Part shown: positions 1 to 6,084 of the stretch, piece by piece
Layout of the letters: every line of letters starts with the position of its first letter
Numbering within the stretch: the stretch's first letter is position 1
Source of the DNA: Bacteroides sp.
Lineage (GTDB): Bacteria > Bacteroidota > Bacteroidia > Bacteroidales > Bacteroidaceae
NCBI GenBank assembly: GCA_017556595.1
Contig: JAFYML010000381.1
Span: 1-7,986 of the forward strand
Direction: 5' to 3'
DNA length: 7,986 nt
Program-made: the position numbers and the translations under genes
Notes under the pieces: generated by a model
What the model saw: only the letters and a program-made list of their open reading frames with translations
Database searches by the model: none
Told to the model about the DNA's origin: nothing

Positions 1-127
1 GGGTACAGACAAGCGCCATTGTAGCCAATGTAACGCCACACACCGAAACACCGGCTATGATGTTGATGGCGTTATGCTTCTTCTTCGAGAAAAGATAGCG
101 TTTGGCTATGTATAGCGAAAGGTTCAT
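1..127 (-). CDS. FtsX/LolE-type ABC transporter permease, N-terminal fragment
   Basis: Only the first 42 codons are inside the window; the gene continues past base 1. The translation opens MNLSLYIAKRYLFSKKKHNA and goes on into a hydrophobic stretch (INIIAGVSVCGVTLATMALV). A short amphipathic start, an (A/R)RYL-(F/L)S-KKK patch and then the first membrane helix is the usual beginning of LolC/LolE/FtsX-family permeases in Bacteroidales. Full-length members have about 400 residues, with four membrane helices and a large periplasmic domain, and act with an ATPase in lipoprotein release or a related envelope process. The ATG at 127 lies 8 bases after the rbfA stop, so it is the distal gene of a yfhO/rbfA-direction transcript. 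The family call is from the N-terminus only; the exact substrate cannot be told. Confidence 0.82.
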   Translation of the reverse strand, partial: MNLSLYIAKRYLFSKKKHNAINIIAGVSVCGVTLATMALVCT

Positions 128-135
128 GATACGAA

Positions 136-468
136 TTATTTGAGCAGTTCGTCTATGCGTTCAAGGTAATCCAACGAATCGTCAACAAAGAATTTCAATT
201 CTGGGATGATGCGCAATTGATGGCGAACACGTGTACCCAATTCGTAACGAATAGATTTCATATTGGCATTGATATTCTTTACAATCTCTTCGGCTTTTTC
301 CGAAGGGAAAACGCTGAGATAGCCTCTTGCTATACTCATATCTGGGCTAATACGTACAGCACTAACTGATACCAATACGCCTGACATTGATTTTGTTTGT
401 TGCAGGAAAATGTCGCTCAATTCTTTTTGTAGCAAACGTGCTATTTTGTTCTGACGGGTAGTTTCCAT
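136..468 (-). CDS. rbfA: Ribosome-binding factor A
   Basis: A 110-residue protein, the normal length for bacterial RbfA, a cytoplasmic single KH-like (type II) domain protein that binds the 30S subunit near the 5' end of 16S rRNA and helps late maturation and cold adaptation. Family features visible: an N-terminal helix that starts METTRQNKIARLLQKELS; the strand region VLVSVSAVRISPDMSIARGY (residues 31-50), matching the RbfA pattern of 'VtV..V.vSpDl..A..yvs'; and the C-terminal signature LRIIPELKFFVDDSLDY (85-101), matching 'lR..PeL.F..D.S'. The start ATG is preceded by A-rich sequence without a Shine-Dalgarno, as usual in Bacteroidetes. No TAnnTTTG promoter is seen on this strand in the 133 bases before it, so it may rely on read-through from yfhO or on a non-consensus promoter. 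It is followed 8 bases later by the permease gene. Confidence 0.96.
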   Translation of the reverse strand: METTRQNKIARLLQKELSDIFLQQTKSMSGVLVSVSAVRISPDMSIARGYLSVFPSEKAEEIVKNINANMKSIRYELGTRVRHQLRIIPELKFFVDDSLDYLERIDELLK

Positions 469-503
469 ATTGTTTTTTATTGGTTTCTGATGAATTTATT
501 AAA

Positions 504-515
504 ATTTTATAAAAT
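504..515. other. AT-rich palindrome upstream of the small-RNA promoter
   Basis: The stretch 491-518 is almost pure A/T and contains a perfect 12-base palindrome, ATTTTATAAAAT. It lies immediately upstream of the -33 box of the plus-strand promoter at 519-550, where an UP-like element would sit, and also in the leader region of rbfA on the other strand. The palindrome is seen directly; any role is inference, and low-complexity A/T sequence gives such palindromes by chance. Confidence 0.3.
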
Positions 516-518
516 AAA

Positions 519-550
519 TTTGGTTCGTTTAACTTAAGTTTTTATATTTG
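519..550 (+). promoter_or_regulatory. Bacteroidetes sigma-ABfr promoter (plus strand) for a candidate small RNA
   Basis: A -33 box TTTG at 519-522 and a -7 box TATATTTG at 543-550 are separated by 20 bases. This matches the established primary-sigma consensus of Bacteroides (TTTG, 19-21 bases, TAnnTTTG) at every defined position. It points to the right, although both flanking genes are on the minus strand. The expected start of transcription is about 554-558. No long reading frame follows in this direction, so the product would be a short RNA ending at the terminator at 604-643. Confidence 0.75.
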
Positions 551-553
551 CAT

Positions 554-642
554 TCAGAAAGAGACTCTCTCTAAATAGCGTTTTTTCATGTATTATTGAC
601 TTTACCGCTCTTGCTTGTGAAGGTAGGAGCGGTTTTTCTTTT
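554..642 (+). ncRNA. Candidate small RNA between rbfA and yfhO, antisense to the yfhO 3' end
   Basis: This is defined by a full promoter at 519-550 and an intrinsic terminator at 604-643 on the same strand, giving a predicted transcript of about 85-90 nt. The 5' part can form a small hairpin (AGAGA at 560-564 pairing with TCTCT at 568-572, loop CTC), followed by an unpaired U-rich stretch at 581-586 and the long terminator stem. The only in-frame ATG (588) opens a three-codon frame, so it is not a coding gene. The last 41 or so bases are complementary to the final codons and stop of yfhO. I do not recognise it as tRNA, 6S, SRP RNA, tmRNA or a known riboswitch. Ends are inferred, not measured. 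Confidence 0.6.
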
Positions 643-3121
643 TATATGTCAAGCCGATAGCCGCTATAATTCCTATCAATAATAATACCAATGCTCCATA
701 AGCTATACCTTCTGTCAGGTGTAAGCTTTGTGGGTCGAACTTCATTTCTACGACATGCTTGCCGGCGGGCAGATGTAGTGCGCGTAGGATGTAGTTTGCC
801 CGTGCTAAAGTAGTCGGTTGTCCATCGATAGTCACTTGCCATCCATCGGGATAATAGATTTCCGAGAAGATAGCTATGCCATCGTTATTGTTTGTTGTCT
901 CATAAACCAAGTGGTTAGGACTATAGCTGGTTAGTGTGATGCTTGCAAGCGAATCGGTGTTGGTGGTTGTTACACCTTTTAGCGTCTCTTCGAATCGCTT
1001 ATCCACTACAGCAGTCTCGCGTGGGTTTATTTCATACAATGTTTCTATCTCTTCGTTAGCATTTGCTACATAGTCCACATTCTTCACAAACCAAGCGTTT
1101 CCGTATGCATACGGATTTTGGATAGGTAAAGCCTCTCCGTTTCTTCCGGCTGGCAATACAAAGTATTTTGTGTTCAGCATGTTTAGTACATTGAACTTAC
1201 TTCCATCCACATCTTCCATTACTCCGGATGCTTTCGCGATTTCGTTGTATGCCGCTTCTATTTCGGGCGAGATGTGGTAGTCTATCATCTCTTGGTATCT
1301 ACGCAATTTAGCGGCATGATACCCTCCGATGCTTTTGTGCCAATACGAAGTGTTGTTTTCATTGAAGGTACTTCCGGTGAGGTTCAGTACTCGGTAATCC
1401 AAATCTTCGTCTTGCAAAATGTACTTATCGGCTTGTGTTTGCACAAAGTTGGTTTGCTTTACGCTATTGGGTACAAATTGTTCGTCGTTCAAATAGCGTT
1501 TGTTCACTCCCCACATATCCACAAGGCAGAGTAAGGCGATGGCACCGATGGTGTATGTTTTCTTCAGTTTACCTTGGATAAAGAGAGACAAAATCATCAA
1601 TCCAACGACGATAATCAATAAACTTCGCAAGGCATCGGCACTTACCATGGCGGCTCGCATGTCGGACATATTGTTTAGGATGGGTGCTAATTCGTTGGCT
1701 GGTATGGCATTTTTTAGCATCTGCATCTCTCCCGATGGGATGAATCCGTTACCCATAAATCCCGGCCACATACATAGGATAAGGGCTACGCCAAAGGTTA
1801 GGGCAAAACTTGCGATGAAACCATTGCGTTCGCGTTTCAATATATCCGGCTCGTCGATGATGCGTTTCAGTGCAAAGATGGCGAGTAGGGGAATGGTGAA
1901 CTCGGCAATGACGAGGATGGACGACACTGCTCGGAATTTATTGTACATCGGCACAAAGTCGATGAAGAAATCGGTCAACGGCATGAAGTTCTTTCCCCAC
2001 GATAGTAGGATGGAGAAGAGAGTGGCACCTAAGAGTGCCCATTTCATTGGTCCTTTTACAATGAAGCATCCCAAAATGAATAGGAATAGTACGAAAGCAC
2101 CCACATATACCGGTCCTGAGGTCATAGGCTGTTCGCCGAAGTATTGTGGTAGTTGAGTATAGATGTTGTTGTATAGTGGATTGGCCTTTTTCATTGCTGT
2201 TTCGTTGGCGGCCAAGGGTACAGATGCACCTCCTTTGAAGTTTGGCACCAACAATGTCCATGTTTCGCCAATACCGTAACTCCATTGTGTGATGTAGTCG
2301 CGATCCAATCCGCTACTGGTTTGTTGTGCGGCATCGCCTTCGTAAACCAGCTCGCTCTTACCGCGCATGGTTTCCTTGCTATACGTATAGGTATGATACA
2401 AATTGCTCAGATTGGTGGCTACACCGATAAGTCCGGCCACAAACAATACGGCCGTTGCCTTCCAGAAACGGGGTAATTGTTTGGCTTTGTATGCCTCTAC
2501 ACCGTATGCAATAGCCATGAACAGCATTACGAATAGGAAGTAGTAGGACATTTGCACATGGTTCGATTTGATTTGCAGGGCTACGAACAAGGCCGTCAAT
2601 AAGCCGCCCCACAACCATTTGCCGCGATAGGCCAACACCATACCCGCAATCGTAGGTGGGATATAGGCTAAGGTGATGAATTTCCAAATGTGTCCGGCCG
2701 ATATCAAGATGAAGAAGTAGGATGAAAATGCCCACACAATGCTACCTAAGGTGGATAGCCATACCGACATGCCAAAGGCACGCATCAGGATATAGAAACC
2801 TAATAGCAAGATGAATGTAAGTTGCACATATTCGGGCAGGAACAACCTGTATGCACGCTCTACCCAATTCAGCGGCTGGGTGGTATCGTACGATGGCGCT
2901 ATTTGGTAGGTGGGCATGCCGCCGAAGAGCGAGTTTGTCCAACGAGTGCGCTCTCCCGTTTCTTCGTAATATTCCGTAGCCTCTTGTCCTGCGCCTACAC
3001 CGGCCGAGCTATCGTGTTGAAACAGAATGCGTCCTTCAAGAACTGCAGGGCAGAAATATGCAAACGAGAGTACCGCAAATAGGGCTATCGCTATCAAGTC
3101 GGGAAGAATCTTCTTTATCAT
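602..3121 (-). CDS. yfhO: YfhO-family polytopic membrane protein
   Basis: An 839-residue inner-membrane protein of the YfhO family. Family members resemble GT-C-fold glycosyltransferases; Gram-positive YfhO is linked to lipoteichoic acid glycosylation. The Bacteroidales role is unknown, so the substrate is not assigned. Helices are visible at about 8-28, 100-115, 120-142, 147-164, 170-208, 219-237, 336-354, 361-374, 402-418, 436-452, 500-516, 523-538 and a last one at 805-825. A large extracytoplasmic part lies between. Conserved-looking patches are FQHDSSAGVGAGQE (34-47), the loop MYNKFRAVS (392-400), SYWHKSIGGYHAAKLRRYQE (592-611), NMLNTKYFVL (647-656) and YYPDGWQVTIDG (756-767), the last heading a small beta domain before the final helix and a basic tail. 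The start at 3121 is preferred over an upstream ATG at 3187: it begins right at the hydrophobic N-terminus, and the longer version would translate through the promoter at 3143-3150. Confidence 0.93.
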   Translation of the reverse strand: MIKKILPDLIAIALFAVLSFAYFCPAVLEGRILFQHDSSAGVGAGQEATEYYEETGERTRWTNSLFGGMPTYQIAPSYDTTQPLNWVERAYRLFLPEYVQLTFILLLGFYILMRAFGMSVWLSTLGSIVWAFSSYFFILISAGHIWKFITLAYIPPTIAGMVLAYRGKWLWGGLLTALFVALQIKSNHVQMSYYFLFVMLFMAIAYGVEAYKAKQLPRFWKATAVLFVAGLIGVATNLSNLYHTYTYSKETMRGKSELVYEGDAAQQTSSGLDRDYITQWSYGIGETWTLLVPNFKGGASVPLAANETAMKKANPLYNNIYTQLPQYFGEQPMTSGPVYVGAFVLFLFILGCFIVKGPMKWALLGATLFSILLSWGKNFMPLTDFFIDFVPMYNKFRAVSSILVIAEFTIPLLAIFALKRIIDEPDILKRERNGFIASFALTFGVALILCMWPGFMGNGFIPSGEMQMLKNAIPANELAPILNNMSDMRAAMVSADALRSLLIIVVGLMILSLFIQGKLKKTYTIGAIALLCLVDMWGVNKRYLNDEQFVPNSVKQTNFVQTQADKYILQDEDLDYRVLNLTGSTFNENNTSYWHKSIGGYHAAKLRRYQEMIDYHISPEIEAAYNEIAKASGVMEDVDGSKFNVLNMLNTKYFVLPAGRNGEALPIQNPYAYGNAWFVKNVDYVANANEEIETLYEINPRETAVVDKRFEETLKGVTTTNTDSLASITLTSYSPNHLVYETTNNNDGIAIFSEIYYPDGWQVTIDGQPTTLARANYILRALHLPAGKHVVEMKFDPQSLHLTEGIAYGALVLLLIGIIAAIGLTYKKKNRSYLHKQER
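604..643 (+). terminator. Strong intrinsic terminator on the plus strand
   Basis: Bases 604-616 pair with 621-633 without interruption: a 13-bp stem closed by the loop GTGA (a GNRA-type tetraloop in RNA), followed by TTTT-C-TTTTT (634-643). Seven outer pairs are Watson-Crick (ACCGCTC with GAGCGGT). Three inner pairs are G-U wobbles (611/626, 613/624, 615/622). In RNA from the other strand these become A-C mismatches, and no U-tract follows there, so the structure is directed to the plus strand. It lies over the last codons of yfhO, which is why the terminator cannot be explained as the end of yfhO transcription. Confidence 0.85.
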
Positions 3122-3142
3122 ATACCTTATATATTTAGGGTG

Positions 3143-3150
3143 CAAAGGTA
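3143..3150 (-). promoter_or_regulatory. -7 element of the yfhO promoter
   Basis: Read on the minus strand this is TACCTTTG followed by C, an exact TAnnTTTG match. The nearest upstream TTTG (minus strand, 3177-3174) is 23 bases away, a little longer than the usual 19-21, so the -33 half is weak. The expected transcription start is near 3139, leaving a leader of about 18-20 bases before the ATG at 3121. It supports that start codon. Confidence 0.6.
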
Positions 3151-3210
3151 GGCATTTATTTACGAACTTGCCGCAAACTGCTTGCAAATCTTCCTTAATT
3201 GCACGTAATT

Positions 3211-3218
3211 TACTTTTG
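3211..3218 (+). promoter_or_regulatory. Possible plus-strand -7 element upstream of the palindrome array
   Basis: TACTTTTG matches TAnnTTTG exactly, and it is followed by CA, a frequent extension. No TTTG lies at the proper distance upstream (the nearest TTG ends 26 bases away), so the promoter is incomplete. If active, it would give a leader of roughly 400 bases for the GH115 gene, running through the four palindromes. An eight-base motif with two free positions can occur by chance in sequence this A/T-rich. Confidence 0.25.
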
Positions 3219-3278
3219 CATCGTTAGTGAAAAACTTCCTTTTGGTGGAGAAAAAAGTTGTAAATGCTTGCGTAAAAT

Positions 3279-3362
3279 TAAAATACCGGCGGTATTTTAG
3301 TAAACCACATCGTGGTTTTGTAAAATCACACTGTGATTTCATGAAATCACGTCGTGATTTTA
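3279..3362. repeat. Four abutting 21-base palindromic units
   Basis: Four palindromes follow each other without spacers, with centres at 3289, 3310, 3331 and 3352, exactly 21 bases apart. Unit A (3279-3299) has perfect 10-bp arms TAAAATACCG/CGGTATTTTA around one base. Unit B (core 3302-3318) has AAACCAC/GTGGTTT around three bases. Unit C (core 3323-3339) has AAATCACA/TGTGATTT around one base. Unit D (core 3344-3360) has AAATCACG/CGTGATTT around one base. The shared plan is an A-rich flank, AAAtcAC, a short centre, GTgaTTT, a T-rich flank. Between units, arms change in a compensated way (T/A in C and D becomes C/G in B). The array sits about 160 bases before yfhO and 270 before GH115. It could be a set of operators for a dimeric regulator, a run of RNA hairpins, or a dispersed palindromic repeat. 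Confidence 0.85.
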
Positions 3363-3585
3363 GTTTATCTTAGTCAGGAAACAAATTCTTTGCCATTGGT
3401 CTTCAATTTCTTTTCGGTGGATGAAAGAAAAATTTGTTTGTGAATAGAAAAGAAATCGCATGCATATTCTCAAGTATGAGCCGATAGTCATAAAAATGAA
3501 ATACTAGTATAGTGATAACTGTTAAAATAATTAAAAAACGGGTGGATGTACAGCTTTGTATAGCGTCAAAAATAGGAAAAAAGGT
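3363..3585. other. Rest of the divergent intergenic region, nothing recognised
   Basis: A/T-rich sequence between the palindrome array and the GH115 promoter. I see no reading frame with homology, no RNA gene and no repeat in common with the array. Weak dyads are present (ACAAATT at 3381-3387 with AATTTGT at 3431-3437; CATATT with AGTATG at 3463-3478), neither strong enough to name. Confidence 0.5.
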
Positions 3586-3593
3586 TAATTTTG
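3586..3593 (+). promoter_or_regulatory. -7 element of the GH115 gene
   Basis: TAATTTTG is an exact TAnnTTTG match 37 bases before the ATG at 3631, giving an expected start near 3597 and a leader of about 34 bases. A TTTG occurs at 3555-3558, but the 27-base spacing is too long for a normal -33 box. The promoter may therefore be weak or depend on an activator. Confidence 0.5.
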
Positions 3594-3630
3594 TTCGGTA
3601 AATAATGTTTTAAATAGGTATTAAGCTTTT

Positions 3631-6045
3631 ATGAAAAAAATCTTTCTTGCATTGTTGTTACTTTGCAACATTTCGGTGTTTCTGACTTCTTGTACAGAAC
3701 GAACTATAGACCTTACTAAAGTAACCATCGTTTACGATCAATCGGATCGCCCACTTGTTGCACAAATGGCACAGACGCTTGCCGATGATATTGAGCGTGT
3801 ATCTGGTGTACGTCCATCTGTAGCTACTACACCCGTTGAAGGTGCAATGGTGTTGCTTGGTACTATAGGAAATTCGACGGTCATATCTGATGTAAATGAA
3901 ATAAATGGTCTTTGGGAGTCGTTTTCAATCCGTACCGATGCTAATAAAATAGAGGTTGTAGGTTCCGATCCTCGCGGATTGGCTTATGGTGTATTTCGTA
4001 TCTCCGAGAAAATAGGGGTGAACCCATGGTATTGGTGGGCCGATGTGCCGGTTGCAAAGAACGCGAATGTAATGTATGGAGAAGATTATATATCCGAAGA
4101 ACCTACCATTAAATATCGTGGAGTCTTTATTAACGATGAAGATTGGGGCATGAAAACATGGTCGGAAAGAAATTTTGAAAAGGAACTTGGCGATATTGGT
4201 CCTAAAACCTATGACAAAGTGTGTGAACTACTTCTTCGCCTCAAAGCAAATATGCTTGCACCGGCCATGCATACATGTACAGGTGCTTTCTATAGCCATC
4301 CCGAAAGCCAAGTATCGGCAGATAAGTGGGGCATTATGATAACTACAAGTCATTGCGAACCGCTATTGGTGAACAATGCCGCACCATCGGAATGGGATGT
4401 AGAAAGAGATGGCGAATGGAATTTCTTGACCAATCGTGATAGAATTGTGCAAAAGTTCGATAACCGAATTCGGGAAACATCACAATATGACAATATCTAT
4501 ACGGTAGGTATGCGTGGATTGCACGACGAGGCGATGAAAGGCTCTACCGATCCGTCCGTGCGAGCACGCACTTTGGAGCAAGTGTTTGCCGTTCAGCGAG
4601 GTATTCTTGAAAACTACAAAAAACAATCGGCTGACGAAATAAAGCAAATATTTGTACCTTATAAAGAAACACTTGATATTTACGATGCAGGACTTGTTGT
4701 ACCCGAAGATATTACCCTTGTTTGGACAGACGATAACTACGGCTACATGAAACGAGTGAGCAACGAGGAAGAGAGAAAACGTAGTGGCGGCAATGGCGTT
4801 TATTACCATTTAAGCTATCTTGGTGCTCCACACGATTACCTATGGCTTAATACTACTGCCCCAGCATTAATGTACGAAGAACTTAAAAAAGCGTATGATG
4901 CTGGAGCAAATCGCTATTGGTTATTGAACGTAGGCGATATCAAGCCTATGGAACTTGGTGTGCAGATGTTTATGGAAATGGCATGGAGCTTTGATGATTT
5001 CTCTTACGAAAATGCCAACAAATATCAGGCAAAATGGCTTGCCTCTGTGTTCGGAAAGGAATATTACGAACGCTTCCAAACTATCTTGGACGAATATTAT
5101 CGTTTGGCTTGGGATAGAAAACCCGAATATATGGGTTACGAACGCGAATGGGATATGCCACACTACGATTTGTTGCATGATACGGATTACTCGTTCGAAA
5201 CAGGTACTGCTCAAGCACGTTTGGCCGATTACAAACAAATTTCGGACGAATGTCAACAAATTCTTTCCGAATTGCCCAATGAACTTGCAATTTCCTTCTT
5301 CGAAGTATTGGGATACTCTGTTAAGTCGGCCTATCAGATGAACTTGAAATTCCTTATGGCACAACGCAATCACGAAACTGGAAAGCAAGAAGATGCACTT
5401 GCTTCTCTTGCTGCTAACGATAGCATACAGCAATTGATAACCGAATTCAACACAATGCTTGATGGAAAATGGAATCAGATGATATCGGAAGTTCCTCCCG
5501 GCTTCTGTGCAAAGTATCAAATGATGCCAGAAGTAGGTACTGAACCCACAAGCAAGCATAAACTTCCAAGTAGGCAGCTCTATCCAGAGTTTGACAATAA
5601 GATAGATTTTACTAGTGTTAAGGCTAAAGCACCTTTCAGACTTATTGAAGGGATGGGTACCGATTGGGTGGCATTGCAATTGGGCGAACCATTGGATGCC
5701 GTACAAGATGCTTCCAATTTAGCTTCCGAACATATAGACATTACCTTCCAAACAGAAGTGGCACCAGAAGGTAAGGACGAGATAACCATTTGTGTATCTA
5801 TGATACCTATGTGGCCTATTTATCAGGGACGAAGTAATACTTTTGGTATCAGTCTGGATGGATGCGAACCAGTGGTTTGCGAAAATCGATTTGTGGAGTA
5901 TGCCGAAAGTTGGAAGATGCAAGTTATGGAAAATCGTAAGGATTTTGTGGTGACATTGCCTTTCGATTCAAGTATTAAGGAGCATACATTGTCTTTCCAC
6001 ATCGGAGACCCTGGGCAAATTGTACAAAAAATCACTTATAAATAG
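3631..6045 (+). CDS. GH115 xylan alpha-glucuronidase family lipoprotein
   Basis: An 804-residue glycoside hydrolase of family 115; characterised members remove (4-O-methyl-)glucuronic acid alpha-1,2-linked to xylan. The N-terminus is a lipoprotein signal peptide: MKK, a hydrophobic core, and lipobox LTSC with Cys21 as the lipidated residue. The following TERT has only one acid, so surface export is uncertain and a periplasmic-facing location is possible. An alpha/beta N-terminal domain spans about 28-150, then the catalytic barrel: KYRGVFINDEDWG (161-173), GDIGPKTY (187-194), TSHCEP (239-244), GMRGLHDEAM (293-302), VWTDDNYGYMKR (364-375), GVYYHLSYLGAPHDYLWL (389-406) and NVGDIKP (433-439). 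A helical region follows, and a beta-rich C-terminal domain (about 655-804) corresponds to the GH115 C-terminal domain. Length is normal and the frame intact. No SusC/SusD pair or other xylan enzyme is adjacent; the next gene follows after 39 bases. Exact substrate is inferred from family. Confidence 0.93.
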   Translation: MKKIFLALLLLCNISVFLTSCTERTIDLTKVTIVYDQSDRPLVAQMAQTLADDIERVSGVRPSVATTPVEGAMVLLGTIGNSTVISDVNEINGLWESFSIRTDANKIEVVGSDPRGLAYGVFRISEKIGVNPWYWWADVPVAKNANVMYGEDYISEEPTIKYRGVFINDEDWGMKTWSERNFEKELGDIGPKTYDKVCELLLRLKANMLAPAMHTCTGAFYSHPESQVSADKWGIMITTSHCEPLLVNNAAPSEWDVERDGEWNFLTNRDRIVQKFDNRIRETSQYDNIYTVGMRGLHDEAMKGSTDPSVRARTLEQVFAVQRGILENYKKQSADEIKQIFVPYKETLDIYDAGLVVPEDITLVWTDDNYGYMKRVSNEEERKRSGGNGVYYHLSYLGAPHDYLWLNTTAPALMYEELKKAYDAGANRYWLLNVGDIKPMELGVQMFMEMAWSFDDFSYENANKYQAKWLASVFGKEYYERFQTILDEYYRLAWDRKPEYMGYEREWDMPHYDLLHDTDYSFETGTAQARLADYKQISDECQQILSELPNELAISFFEVLGYSVKSAYQMNLKFLMAQRNHETGKQEDALASLAANDSIQQLITEFNTMLDGKWNQMISEVPPGFCAKYQMMPEVGTEPTSKHKLPSRQLYPEFDNKIDFTSVKAKAPFRLIEGMGTDWVALQLGEPLDAVQDASNLASEHIDITFQTEVAPEGKDEITICVSMIPMWPIYQGRSNTFGISLDGCEPVVCENRFVEYAESWKMQVMENRKDFVVTLPFDSSIKEHTLSFHIGDPGQIVQKITYK

Positions 6046-6084
6046 TAATCTTTTGCTTGCATTGATTTGTTTTGATTATTAAGT

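Noticed and set aside
588..599. Small open frame within the candidate small RNA
   Set aside because: The ATG at 588 is followed by a stop after three codons, so it is not a peptide gene.
1500..2156. A 218-codon open frame on the plus strand
   Set aside because: It lies fully inside yfhO on the opposite strand, has no family resemblance and an unnatural composition (many Met, Arg and Ser); it is a shadow of the real gene.
3160..3342. A 60-codon minus-strand frame in the divergent intergenic region
   Set aside because: It translates through three of the palindromes and has no recognisable protein features; chance open frame.
3323..3350. CRP/FNR-type binding sites
   Set aside because: CRP sites read TGTGA-n6-TCACA. 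The within-unit order here is reversed (TCAC then GTGA), and the between-unit palindrome has TGTGA and TCACG separated by ten bases, so the spacing does not fit.
3279..3362. CRISPR array
   Set aside because: The units directly abut with no spacers, differ from each other in sequence, and no cas genes are present; the pattern is tandem palindromes.
3279..3362. Stacked transcription terminators
   Set aside because: The region lies between divergent gene starts, where no transcript needs to end, and no hairpin is followed by a convincing T-tract beyond its own arm.
3381..3437. Long imperfect inverted repeat (ACAAATT with AATTTGT, then CTTT with AAAG)
   Set aside because: Only 11 A/T-rich pairs with a 3-base bulge and a large loop; expected by chance in such sequence.
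4921..5706. A 261-codon open frame on the minus strand
   Set aside because: It lies inside the well-supported GH115 coding sequence, and its translation is rich in Cys, Phe and His with no recognisable domain.
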